Positions 53,976-62,771 of a stretch of 64,000 bases of DNA are shown here, piece by piece. The stretch is from the NCBI RefSeq assembly GCF_013371495.1, contig NZ_JABWTA010000001.1:124001-188000 (forward strand), in the 5' to 3' direction. Every line of letters starts with the position of its first letter. Position 1 is the stretch's first letter. The notes beneath the pieces are model-generated. The model did no database searches. It had not been told where the DNA came from and saw only the letters and a program-made list of their open reading frames with translations. The translations under genes and the position numbers were made by a program. Origin of the DNA: Altererythrobacter lutimaris. GTDB taxonomy: Bacteria > Pseudomonadota > Alphaproteobacteria > Sphingomonadales > Sphingomonadaceae.

Positions 53976-56798
53976 ATGAAAACCAGATTTCTCGCCGGTG
54001 CAGCCGTCGCAGCGTTTACTCTCCCAGCCACTGCTGTTGCCGGCGATGTGACCGGCGTCGTCGTGGATGCTAGCGACACCATCGCGTTGCAGGCTGCCGA
54101 GCTCACTATCGAAGAGCTTGGGCGCAAGGCAACCGCCGGATCAGATGGGCGTTATCGCTTCAATGAAGTGCCGGGCGGCACATACACAATCGTCGCGACC
54201 TATATCGGGGCTGAGCCAGTGCGGCAGACCATCACTGTGCCAGAGACCGGCACCGTCGAACTCAACTTTGTGCTTGGCGACACGGGCGGTGACATTCTCG
54301 TCATCGGTCAAAGCGCGAACCAAGCGAGCGCGCTTTCTCGCAAGCGTGCCAGCGACATTGTTGCTGACGTCCTGACTCGTGATGCGATCGGTCAATTTCC
54401 GGACCAGAACGTCGCGGAATCGCTGCGCCGCCTGCCGGGTGTCAACATCCTCAATGACCAGGGCGAAGGACGCTTCGTATCCGTGCGCGGGCTTGATCCA
54501 GAACTGGTGGCGACCTCGCTCAACGGCGTGCGCTTGCCAGCTCCTGAAAGCGATACGCGCTCTGTAGCGCTCGATGTGGTTTCCAGCGACATTATCGAAT
54601 CCATCACAGTCAAGAAGTCGCTCACGCCGGACATGGACGGCGATACAATTGGTGCATCGGTAGAGATCGAAACAACCAGTGCGTTCAACCGCACGAAGGA
54701 CCTGCTAACGATCAAGGCTGAAGGCAGCTACAATGATTATGCAGGCGAGCTGACGCCGAAGATCAGCCTGGATTTCTCTAACCGCCTGAGCGACAGTTTT
54801 GGCGTTTCCGGCGGTGTCTCCTTCTACAATCGTAAGTTTGAGACCGACAACATCGAAGCCGATGGCTATGTCGATGCAGGCGGTGCGGTCTTCCCTATCG
54901 AAGTGCAGTATCGCGACTATGATGTAGAACGTGAGCGGATCAGCGCGACGCTCGGGTTTGATATCCGCGCAAGCGACAGCACAGAGCTTTATGTCAAAGG
55001 CATCTGGAGCCAGTTCGACGATCAGGAATTTCGCCGCCGGCTGCGTTTCGACCTTGATGATTTCGAGGATTTCGGTCCGACCAGCGTGAACGGAACTTCC
55101 GCGATTTTCGACGATACGACTGTTAATATCGACGGCGATGACGTGCGCCAGCGCATTGGTGTCCGCCGCGACATCAAGGACCGCTTTGAACGCCAGCGTA
55201 TCCGCTCCATCACAGCGGGCGGCGAAAGCGACTTGGGCGACTGGTTTGCAGAATATGCGGTCAGCTGGGCCAAATCGACTGAGACCGAGGACGGCAATGT
55301 CGACCCGACAGAATTTCGCGAGCGTTTCTCTGACGATGGCTTGACCATCGGTTTCGATTATTCCGATCCCCGCTTGCCGCTTTACAGCGTGATCAATGAT
55401 GGCGTGGATTTCTTTAATCCCGCGACTTACCCGCTGAACGACATCGAATTCACAGTCCTGTCCGATTCCGAGGACGAGGAATATGCAGCGCAGTTCGACC
55501 TGGGCCGCCGGTTCCAGATGGATAGCGGCGAGTTCACCGTTCAGGCCGGTTTCAAAGGCCGTTGGCGCGAAAAAGGCTTCAGCTTTGATGTTGAGTTCTA
55601 TGAATTCAACGAGGACTTTGGCGAATATCTCCTGTCCGATGTGCTCGGCGAGGATGCGACTTACCGCATCACCGACTTGAACCCGCTGCCCGGTTTCACA
55701 CAGGCGACCGACTTCTTCTTCGCCAATCGTGATCAGTTCGAGCTGCAGGAATTGGACAGTGCGTTCGATTCCTCGATCTCCGACTATGCCGTCAAAGAAG
55801 ACATCATGGCAGGCTATCTGCTGGGCCGCTGGGAAACCAATGACCTGCGGGTCATCGGCGGCGTACGTTATGAGCACACCTCGAACACGCTCAATGGCAA
55901 TCTCGTGACGCTCAACGAAGACACTGAGACGGTAACTGTGGCGCCTGTCAATTTCGAGCGCGATTATGACATCTGGCTCCCGAGCCTCAACATTCGTTAC
56001 GAAGCGCAGCCGGACCTGATCCTGCGTCTGGCAGGCTATCGTAGCCTTGTCCGTCCTAGATTGAGTGCTGTTGCACCGCGCTTTGCTGTTGAAGAGAACG
56101 ATGAAGGCGAGCGCGAAGGCGAGTTCGGCAACCCGGCACTGCAACCTTTCAAGGCCTGGAACTTCGATGCTTCCGCTGAATGGTACATGTCGTCGAACGG
56201 TGCGTTGACCGCAGCCTTCTTCTACAAGGATATCAAGGACTACATCATCAACGAGGTCCGCGAAGACAGCAGCTTCAACGGAATTCCTTTTGACGAAGCC
56301 GTAGTCCCCATCAATGGAGACAGCGCAACAGTCCTGGGCTTTGAGCTAGGTTTATCGCAATCGCTGAAGGGTGCGCTGGATGGCTTCATCATCCAGGCGA
56401 ACTACACCTTTACCGATGCAGACGGCACTGTCTTCCAGGATGGCGATCCGACCAATCCGCGCAGCATCCCGCTGCCGGCAACCTCAAAGCACACCGGCAA
56501 CATCTCGCTGGGCTATGACAAGGGTCCGTTCGATATCCGCCTGTCTGGGACTTATCGCGACAGCTATCTCGACGAGCTGGAAAGCGAAGCGGCTCTTGAT
56601 CGCTATGTCGACGATCATTTCCAGCTGGACCTCAGCGCGAAGTACCGCCTCACTGACAATATCCAGTTCTTCTATGAATGGGTGAATATCAACAATGCCA
56701 AATACTTCGCGTTCAATCGCTTCGGCAATCAGGTGAACAACCTCCAGTACGAAGAATACAGCTGGACCATGAAAGGCGGCGTGAGGATCAACTTCTGA
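53976..56798 (+). CDS. TonB-dependent receptor with N-terminal CnaB-like domain, phytase-linked
   Basis: A 940-residue TBDR. Signal peptide 1-23 (MKTRFLAGAAVAAFTLPATA), a carboxypeptidase-regulatory-like domain (about 25-105, TGVVVDASDTIALQAAELTI, YRFNEVPGGTYTIVATYIG), then plug (IGQFPDQNVAESLRRLPGVN, FVSVRGLDPELVATSLNGV) and barrel ending MKGGVRINF. The gene overlaps the phytase by one base, which points to uptake of phytate or its breakdown products. Its upstream region contains the truncated nitroreductase. Confidence 0.93.
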   Translation: MKTRFLAGAAVAAFTLPATAVAGDVTGVVVDASDTIALQAAELTIEELGRKATAGSDGRYRFNEVPGGTYTIVATYIGAEPVRQTITVPETGTVELNFVLGDTGGDILVIGQSANQASALSRKRASDIVADVLTRDAIGQFPDQNVAESLRRLPGVNILNDQGEGRFVSVRGLDPELVATSLNGVRLPAPESDTRSVALDVVSSDIIESITVKKSLTPDMDGDTIGASVEIETTSAFNRTKDLLTIKAEGSYNDYAGELTPKISLDFSNRLSDSFGVSGGVSFYNRKFETDNIEADGYVDAGGAVFPIEVQYRDYDVERERISATLGFDIRASDSTELYVKGIWSQFDDQEFRRRLRFDLDDFEDFGPTSVNGTSAIFDDTTVNIDGDDVRQRIGVRRDIKDRFERQRIRSITAGGESDLGDWFAEYAVSWAKSTETEDGNVDPTEFRERFSDDGLTIGFDYSDPRLPLYSVINDGVDFFNPATYPLNDIEFTVLSDSEDEEYAAQFDLGRRFQMDSGEFTVQAGFKGRWREKGFSFDVEFYEFNEDFGEYLLSDVLGEDATYRITDLNPLPGFTQATDFFFANRDQFELQELDSAFDSSISDYAVKEDIMAGYLLGRWETNDLRVIGGVRYEHTSNTLNGNLVTLNEDTETVTVAPVNFERDYDIWLPSLNIRYEAQPDLILRLAGYRSLVRPRLSAVAPRFAVEENDEGEREGEFGNPALQPFKAWNFDASAEWYMSSNGALTAAFFYKDIKDYIINEVREDSSFNGIPFDEAVVPINGDSATVLGFELGLSQSLKGALDGFIIQANYTFTDADGTVFQDGDPTNPRSIPLPATSKHTGNISLGYDKGPFDIRLSGTYRDSYLDELESEAALDRYVDDHFQLDLSAKYRLTDNIQFFYEWVNINNAKYFAFNRFGNQVNNLQYEEYSWTMKGGVRINF

Positions 56799-57832
56799 TG
56801 AGGGCAATTCGTGGAGCCCTTGCTCTCATCGCTATGGGGACCGTGGCCGCATGTGCCACGGTTCCTGTCATGGGCGACCCCGCGGTGGACGTCGCGGCTC
56901 TGGCTGAGACGGTGCCTGTTGGGACGACTAATGAAGATGCGGCGGACGATCCGGCCATCTGGCGCAATGCAGCCAATCCGGCGGCGAGCCTGATTGTCGG
57001 TACGGACAAGAAGGCTGGCCTTCACGTCTATGCACTTGATGGTAGCCAGAAGAGCTTTCTGGGTGCAGGGCTCCTTAACAATGTCGATCTTGTCGAGCTT
57101 GCTGACGGCACGATCCTTGTGGCGGCTAGTGACAGAACCGATCCCCAAACCGCGCATGTGATGCTGGCAGAGCTGGATGGCTCTAGCGGTGTTCTCACGG
57201 AAATCGGGCGTTATCCGGTGGGTCCGGATGAAGGCTATGGCCTGTGCATGGCGCAGCCTGATGCCGACGGCAGGGTCCGCGTGTTTAGCCCGGTGAAGGA
57301 CGGCAGCGTCGTTCTGACCGAACTCCGCCGAGGCGAAACCGGTTGGCAAGCGCAGTCGCGGCAATTGCATAAGCTTGCAACGCAACCAGAAGGCTGTGTT
57401 CACGATGCCCGCACGGACATGCTTTATGTCGGCGAAGAGAATACCGGCATCTGGGCGTTCGATTTGAGCGCGAGCTCAGAGCCCGAACTGGTTGCCGCGA
57501 TTGATAACGCGCAATTGGTGGCTGACGTTGAAGGCCTCGCGCTCGCGCCGGAAGGCGAAGACGGCGGATATCTCGTCGCGTCCAGCCAAGGCGACAACGC
57601 CTATGCGGTTTTCCGCTTGCCGGACCTCCAGCCTGTCGGCCGTTTCCGGATCGCCGCAGGCACATTCGGCGCGACAGAGGAAACCGATGGCATCGCGCTC
57701 GACAATCGCAGTTTCGGTGCTACCTATCCCGACGGGCTATTCGTGGCGCAAGACGGGATCAACGGAGCAGCAGCGCAGAACTTCAAATATGCGTCCTGGG
57801 CGGAGGTGAAAACGGCTTTGCAACTGCCTTAG
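56798..57832 (+). CDS. beta-propeller phytase (3-phytase), lipoprotein
   Basis: A 344-residue phytase of the beta-propeller class. Lipoprotein signal with lipobox near Cys19 (TVAACATVPV). Family motifs: EDAADDPAIWRN, TDKKAGLHVYALDGS, PEGCVHDARTDMLYVGEENT, DVEGLALAPEGEDGGYLVAS and EETDGIALDN; these Asp and Glu bind the calcium ions. It removes phosphate from inositol hexakisphosphate. Coupled to the TBDR before it (TGATG), as in several aquatic alphaproteobacteria. Confidence 0.9.
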   Translation: MRAIRGALALIAMGTVAACATVPVMGDPAVDVAALAETVPVGTTNEDAADDPAIWRNAANPAASLIVGTDKKAGLHVYALDGSQKSFLGAGLLNNVDLVELADGTILVAASDRTDPQTAHVMLAELDGSSGVLTEIGRYPVGPDEGYGLCMAQPDADGRVRVFSPVKDGSVVLTELRRGETGWQAQSRQLHKLATQPEGCVHDARTDMLYVGEENTGIWAFDLSASSEPELVAAIDNAQLVADVEGLALAPEGEDGGYLVASSQGDNAYAVFRLPDLQPVGRFRIAAGTFGATEETDGIALDNRSFGATYPDGLFVAQDGINGAAAQNFKYASWAEVKTALQLP

Positions 57833-57882
57833 CTTGCACGCTAAATAATCAGGCAATTTGCATTACGCGCTGCGGCTTCTAT

Positions 57883-57915
57883 GCTCAGCGGTGAACCTTC
57901 CACTCATCGCTGAGC
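57883..57915 (+). terminator. hairpin after the phytase
   Basis: GCTCAGCG (57883-57890) pairs with CGCTGAGC (57908-57915), eight pairs and a 17-base loop. No T-run, so weak as a terminator; it could be an operator for the BCCT gene. Confidence 0.35.
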
Positions 57916-57980
57916 CTTTCGCTGCGTACTTCATTGCGCGGCTGGAGACTTAGCCGACAAAAACAAAGCCAGAAGAGCTG

Positions 57981-59666
57981 ATGCAAACACAGATCGATCC
58001 GCCGATCGAACCACCTATCGTTGATCTTCCAATTGAGACGCATGATAAAGGCTTCTACGATGGGTTCAGCAGAGCAGTCACCATCCCGGGGAAAGTGATC
58101 GTATCGCTGCTCATCATGTGGGCGATCTTCTTTCCGGTTCGTGCCAGTGAAACCCTGCAGGCAGCCAACACCAGTATTATTTCGAGCTTTAGTGGCTGGT
58201 ATGTCTATCTGGTTGCATTCCTGATGCTGGTCGCGCTTGTGCTAGCCGTGATCCCGCAATCCGGGCGGTTGCGGATTGGCGCGCCCGGCGAAGAACCTGA
58301 GTTTTCGAAATTCTCCTGGTTCGCCATGCTGTTTGGTGCGGGTATCGGGATAGGGATGCTCACCTATTCGACGGGTGAGCCGCTCGCGCATTTTTCCAAC
58401 AATCCGGACATTATCCGCGGCACGCTGGAAGCGCGCTCAGCCGAGGCGGTGCGACCGGCTTACATTTACACTTTCCTGCATTGGGGTTTTGCCGCTTGGG
58501 CGACTTACGCGCTCGTGGGCCTTGCGATTGGATATGTATCTTACCGTCGCAATCTGCCGCTGACGATCCGCTCAAGCCTTGTGCCGCTATTCGGGCAGCG
58601 CATGTCAGGTCTTAGCGGCCATGTGGTCGATATTGTAGCCGTTGTGGCAACGATCCTGGGCGTGTCAGTCACGATGGGGCTGGGGGTCGAACAGTTTGTC
58701 GCTGGACTTCACCGCGTTGGCATGGGCGACTGGCTGATCGCAGAGACTGGTACAGCAAGTACAGCTGCTATAATCGTCGCCCTGGTGGTGTTGGTCGGTG
58801 CGTCAACCATCAGTGCGCTTTCCGGTGTAGGGCGAGGCATCAAGTGGCTCTCCAACCTCAATATGGGGCTGTCATTTTTCCTACTCGCGCTTTTCCTTTT
58901 GGTTGGTTCCGGTTGGCTTGGGATGCAATTGCTCGCGACTGGCATCTATGATTATCTGCGCACTTTGCCAGCTAATACGCTGTCGCTGTTTTCAAGCGAT
59001 GGCAGCGTGACGGGCGATGCGCTTGTCCAATGGCAGCTCGATTGGTCAATTTTTTACTGGGCGTGGTGGATAGCCTTCGCGCCATTCGTCGGCATGTTCA
59101 TCGCGCGCGTATCGCGGGGGCGCACCGTGCGCGAATATGTGTTCGGCGTGATCCTCGTGCCTTCACTGATGTGCTTTATCTGGATGGCGATTGTCGGCGG
59201 GACCGCAATTGACCTCGAGCTGACGGGTGTGGCGCAAGGCACGATCGTCAATGCGGGAATTTCCGATCAGCTATACGCGACGCTCGCCGTTTTGCTCGAT
59301 CCCGGCCTGGCGTTTGCGGTGTCCATCGTGGTCGTCGTTCTGCTGATGACCTATCTCGTGACATCTGCGGATAGCGCGATCCTGATTGTGAACACGATCA
59401 ACGGGGCTGGCGATGACGAAGGTCAGCGCCGCTATCACATCCTGTTCTGGGGTGCAGCGCTCGCATTCGTGGTCGGGAGCATGCTGGTACTCGGTGGCAT
59501 CGACGCCATTCGCATCACGATGATTATCGGCGCACTGCCATTCTCGTTTGTGCTTGCTCTCATGGCGATTTCGATCGTCAAGGCGATAATCTTTGACTTG
59601 ATCCGCAAGCATCACGGTGTTCCCACCACTGCCGAGGCCTGCGAAGAGTGGGAAGCTGCCAAGTAG
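57981..59666 (+). CDS. BCCT family betaine/choline/carnitine transporter
   Basis: A 561-residue transporter with twelve hydrophobic segments. The BCCT signature is present: GAGIGIGMLTYSTGEPLAHF for the sodium/substrate region and DWSIFYWAWWIAFAPFVGMF followed by SRGRTVREYV. It takes up glycine betaine, choline or a similar quaternary ammonium compound for osmotic balance. N-terminal cytosolic tail is acidic and Pro-rich (PPIEPPIVDLPIE). Start ATG 57981 follows AGAAGAG. Confidence 0.93.
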   Translation: MQTQIDPPIEPPIVDLPIETHDKGFYDGFSRAVTIPGKVIVSLLIMWAIFFPVRASETLQAANTSIISSFSGWYVYLVAFLMLVALVLAVIPQSGRLRIGAPGEEPEFSKFSWFAMLFGAGIGIGMLTYSTGEPLAHFSNNPDIIRGTLEARSAEAVRPAYIYTFLHWGFAAWATYALVGLAIGYVSYRRNLPLTIRSSLVPLFGQRMSGLSGHVVDIVAVVATILGVSVTMGLGVEQFVAGLHRVGMGDWLIAETGTASTAAIIVALVVLVGASTISALSGVGRGIKWLSNLNMGLSFFLLALFLLVGSGWLGMQLLATGIYDYLRTLPANTLSLFSSDGSVTGDALVQWQLDWSIFYWAWWIAFAPFVGMFIARVSRGRTVREYVFGVILVPSLMCFIWMAIVGGTAIDLELTGVAQGTIVNAGISDQLYATLAVLLDPGLAFAVSIVVVVLLMTYLVTSADSAILIVNTINGAGDDEGQRRYHILFWGAALAFVVGSMLVLGGIDAIRITMIIGALPFSFVLALMAISIVKAIIFDLIRKHHGVPTTAEACEEWEAAK

Positions 59667-59683
59667 AGCCAAGTGCTTAGAAT

Positions 59684-59705
59684 TGCCCCGACTTCGGGCA
59701 TTTTT
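59684..59705 (+). terminator. terminator after the BCCT gene
   Basis: TGCCC (59684-59688) pairs with GGGCA (59696-59700), followed by TTTTT. Short but standard. Confidence 0.6.
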
Positions 59706-60046
59706 CGAATAGAAGCGACATTATTTGAGTATACATGAGTTTACTTCAAAATATATTTGCTATGTATAAGTGCTAAACAAGACAAAAATTTGAAGACTAA
59801 CGTTGATTTTTTGAATATTTCAGATTTACTATATTTTGATTATTCATGTTGTTTTCGCGCAACACGCGCTTCCTTTTTCAAAATATATCAGGTCGCGCTG
59901 TGGTGACCTTTAACTTGCATTGTTAAGGCGCGCCTCAACAGGCATGATTTCATCTCACTTTCTCCCATTCTGATCGCGAATACTCAGTTTGCGCGTTTTC
60001 GCGCGGCATTTGCGCGTGTGTGGGTGAAGTAAACAGGGAAGCAATA
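59706..60046. other. AT-rich region upstream of the third TBDR
   Basis: No gene. Stretches at 59710-59850 are very AT-rich for this genome, and AAAATATAT occurs at about 59746-59754 and 59880-59888. It likely carries the promoter and binding sites for a nucleoid protein or a regulator of the TBDR. Confidence 0.5.
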
Positions 60047-62692
60047 ATGAAGAAACTTACCAGCAGCGTATCGCTCGGCGCGATCGCAATCGGAATGGCG
60101 AACCCGGTGTTCGCACAGGAGGCAGCGCAGGAAGGCGCTCAAGAACGCACTGGCGGTGTCCCGACGATTGTAGTGACCGCGCAAAAGCGTAGCGAAGACT
60201 TGCAGGACGTCCCGGTCAGCGTTTCCGCAATTGGCGAAGAAGCGCTGAGCGAGCTCAACATCGATACGTTTGAAGACTATCTCGACCAGCTGCCGACGGT
60301 CACGGCCGGTGGTTCTGGTCCGGGCCAGAGCACGATCTACATTCGCGGTCTCGCTTCCACTACGCCAAACCTGACGACAGCTGGCGTTGCAGGCCTCGCG
60401 CCCAACGTTGCCATGTATCTTGACGAGCAACCGCTCGCGCAGCCCGGCCGTAACCTTGATGTTTACGCCGCTGACATGTCGCGGATCGAAGTGCTCTCCG
60501 GCCCGCAAGGCACGCTTTTCGGGGCGAGCTCGCAGGCGGGTGTGGTTCGCTTGATCACTAACAAGCCTTCGCTGTCCGGCTTTGATGCAAGCGCTGCTGC
60601 CGGTGTCTCTTTCACTAAAGGCGGCGAGACGAGCTATAAGGCAGAAGCCATGCTCAACGTGCCGGTGAGCGATACTTTCGCGCTGCGCGGTGTCGTCTAT
60701 CTCGATGATCAAGGCGGCTATATCGACAATGTCCAAGGCACGCGTGATCTCAGCGAAAGCGCCCGCTTCCGTCCGGCTGGAACTGTCCGCTCAAACGGTG
60801 TTCCCGTAAACGCGCTTCGCGGCGGGTTCCAGGCTGGCGCAAACCTCGATAATGTCACTTTCCTTGAAGCGAACAATGAAGGCATCGTCGAAGACGATTT
60901 CAACGACACGCAATATGCTGGTTTTCGTGCGACTGCCCTTTGGGAAGTCACACCTGACTGGACAGTGACAGTCGCTCACGCGCGCCAGAGCATTGAAAGT
61001 GACGGCGTTTTCTTTGCGGATCCAGAACTTGACCTCGACAACCTCGAAATCCAGCGCTTTGAAGAAGACCGTCTGGAAGACGATTTCTCCAACACCAGCT
61101 GGACTGTCGAAGGCCGCATCGCGATGCTCGATGTGGTCTACACGGGCGCATACACCGACCGCGAGACCGAGCAGCGTGTCGACTACACGGACTACCTCTT
61201 CGTCGGCCAGTACCTGCCATACTATATCTGTGATGGCTCAGTGACCTATCCAGGCATGGCTGACCCAAGCGGCGTGTGTCAGGCACCGAATCTTTATGTG
61301 AATTCAGTCAGTGAAACGACTGTCTTCACACAGGAATTGCGGTTCAGTACTCCGGCTGAAAACCGCTGGCGGGTCACGGCTGGTGGCTTCTATTCAGATC
61401 TTGAGCTGAAAGAACGCAACGACTTTGCTTACCCGGGTAATGTGATTGCACAGCCTTTCGGACCATTTGCGCCGAACTTCCCGCAGGAAGGATTCACGAC
61501 TGTTGATGGACCGTTCCCGGCAGAGACGATCTTCCGCAATGACATTCGTCGCACAGACAAACAGTTCGGCATTTTCGGGGAAGCAAGTTTTGACATCGTG
61601 CCGGACCTTCTGACCGTCACGTTAGGCGCGCGTTACTACGACATCGAAGTTGACTTCGAAGGCAGCGCCAATGGTTCGTTCTGTAACTCAGGCGCCGCTG
61701 AAGATGCGAATGCTTTCGGTACGGATATCAACGATCTGTACGATGGCGATGGCGAGTTTACCTTTATCGGATCGTGCAATGCGGCTTTACGCCAGACGTT
61801 CACGTTGGATGACACTTTGGCGGATATCGAAGCGGCTGGCTTGAGTGCAACGCAAGCTCAGCAAGTCTTCAACGCTGTGCGTGCGCCTGCCACAGCAAAT
61901 GCCGACGGTTTCATTTACAAGGGCACAGTCACGCTCACGCCAAGCGAAGACTTGCTGTTCTACGCAACCTATTCGGAAGGCTTCCGCCCAGGCTTGCTGA
62001 ACCGTCCGGGCGGCGCGACCAATGGCGCAGGCTTCACTGTGCCTTTCGAGCTCGATACCGATGAAGTGAAGAACTACGAGATCGGTTGGAAAACCGAGCT
62101 TGCCGATGGCCAGCTGCGGATCAACGGGAGCGCATTCTACGTTGATATCAGCCGCTTGCAAACGACGATCTTTGATCCGAGCATTACCAACCTGTTCTTC
62201 TCGGCCAATGCGGCGGATGCAGAAATTCTCGGTATCGAATCCGATTTCACTTTCGCGCCGTATTCGCTTCCGGGCCTTACAGTCGCTGGTGCATTCTCTA
62301 TCCTCGATACGGAGATCACCGATGTTCTGATCCCGACGAGCGACGTGATCGAAGGCGAAGATCTCGCATTCGCGCCGTCATTCCAGGGCAATATGCGCGT
62401 ACGGTATGAGTGGGATGTCAGCGATGACCTGACCGCTTTCATTATGCCGCAGGTGACCTATTCGGCGTCCAAGCTGACGGACATTATCGAGATCAATAAG
62501 TTCCGCTTGGACAGCTACACTGTGGTTGATCTGGCGGCGGGCGTCTCGAAAGACCAGTGGTCGTTCGAAGTGTTTGGCGAGAACCTGTTCGACACGCGCG
62601 CGGAAATCTCAGGCAATTTCATCAATGACCGCGAGCGGATTACGACCAACCGCCCGCTCACTGTCGGACTGCGCGTCTCTTTCGACTACTAA
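60047..62692 (+). CDS. TonB-dependent receptor of unknown substrate
   Basis: An 881-residue TBDR. Signal peptide 1-24 (MKKLTSSVSLGAIAIGMANP), TonB box TIVVTAQKR (about 41-49), plug with VAMYLDEQPLAQPGRNLDVY and the DMSRIEVLSGPQGTLFGASS motif, then a barrel ending LTVGLRVSFDY. The TIVVTAQKRSEDLQDVPVSV start is typical of sphingomonad receptors of the Fec/FoxA-like group. Next to the BCCT carrier and the TPR protein; substrate unknown. Confidence 0.92.
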   Translation: MKKLTSSVSLGAIAIGMANPVFAQEAAQEGAQERTGGVPTIVVTAQKRSEDLQDVPVSVSAIGEEALSELNIDTFEDYLDQLPTVTAGGSGPGQSTIYIRGLASTTPNLTTAGVAGLAPNVAMYLDEQPLAQPGRNLDVYAADMSRIEVLSGPQGTLFGASSQAGVVRLITNKPSLSGFDASAAAGVSFTKGGETSYKAEAMLNVPVSDTFALRGVVYLDDQGGYIDNVQGTRDLSESARFRPAGTVRSNGVPVNALRGGFQAGANLDNVTFLEANNEGIVEDDFNDTQYAGFRATALWEVTPDWTVTVAHARQSIESDGVFFADPELDLDNLEIQRFEEDRLEDDFSNTSWTVEGRIAMLDVVYTGAYTDRETEQRVDYTDYLFVGQYLPYYICDGSVTYPGMADPSGVCQAPNLYVNSVSETTVFTQELRFSTPAENRWRVTAGGFYSDLELKERNDFAYPGNVIAQPFGPFAPNFPQEGFTTVDGPFPAETIFRNDIRRTDKQFGIFGEASFDIVPDLLTVTLGARYYDIEVDFEGSANGSFCNSGAAEDANAFGTDINDLYDGDGEFTFIGSCNAALRQTFTLDDTLADIEAAGLSATQAQQVFNAVRAPATANADGFIYKGTVTLTPSEDLLFYATYSEGFRPGLLNRPGGATNGAGFTVPFELDTDEVKNYEIGWKTELADGQLRINGSAFYVDISRLQTTIFDPSITNLFFSANAADAEILGIESDFTFAPYSLPGLTVAGAFSILDTEITDVLIPTSDVIEGEDLAFAPSFQGNMRVRYEWDVSDDLTAFIMPQVTYSASKLTDIIEINKFRLDSYTVVDLAAGVSKDQWSFEVFGENLFDTRAEISGNFINDRERITTNRPLTVGLRVSFDY

Positions 62693-62771
62693 GTCGGCAG
62701 CACAGGATACCAAGCGGTGGAGGCGAGCCTTGACGGTTCACCTCCACCGTTTTGCTTTGTAGAGAGAAGCG

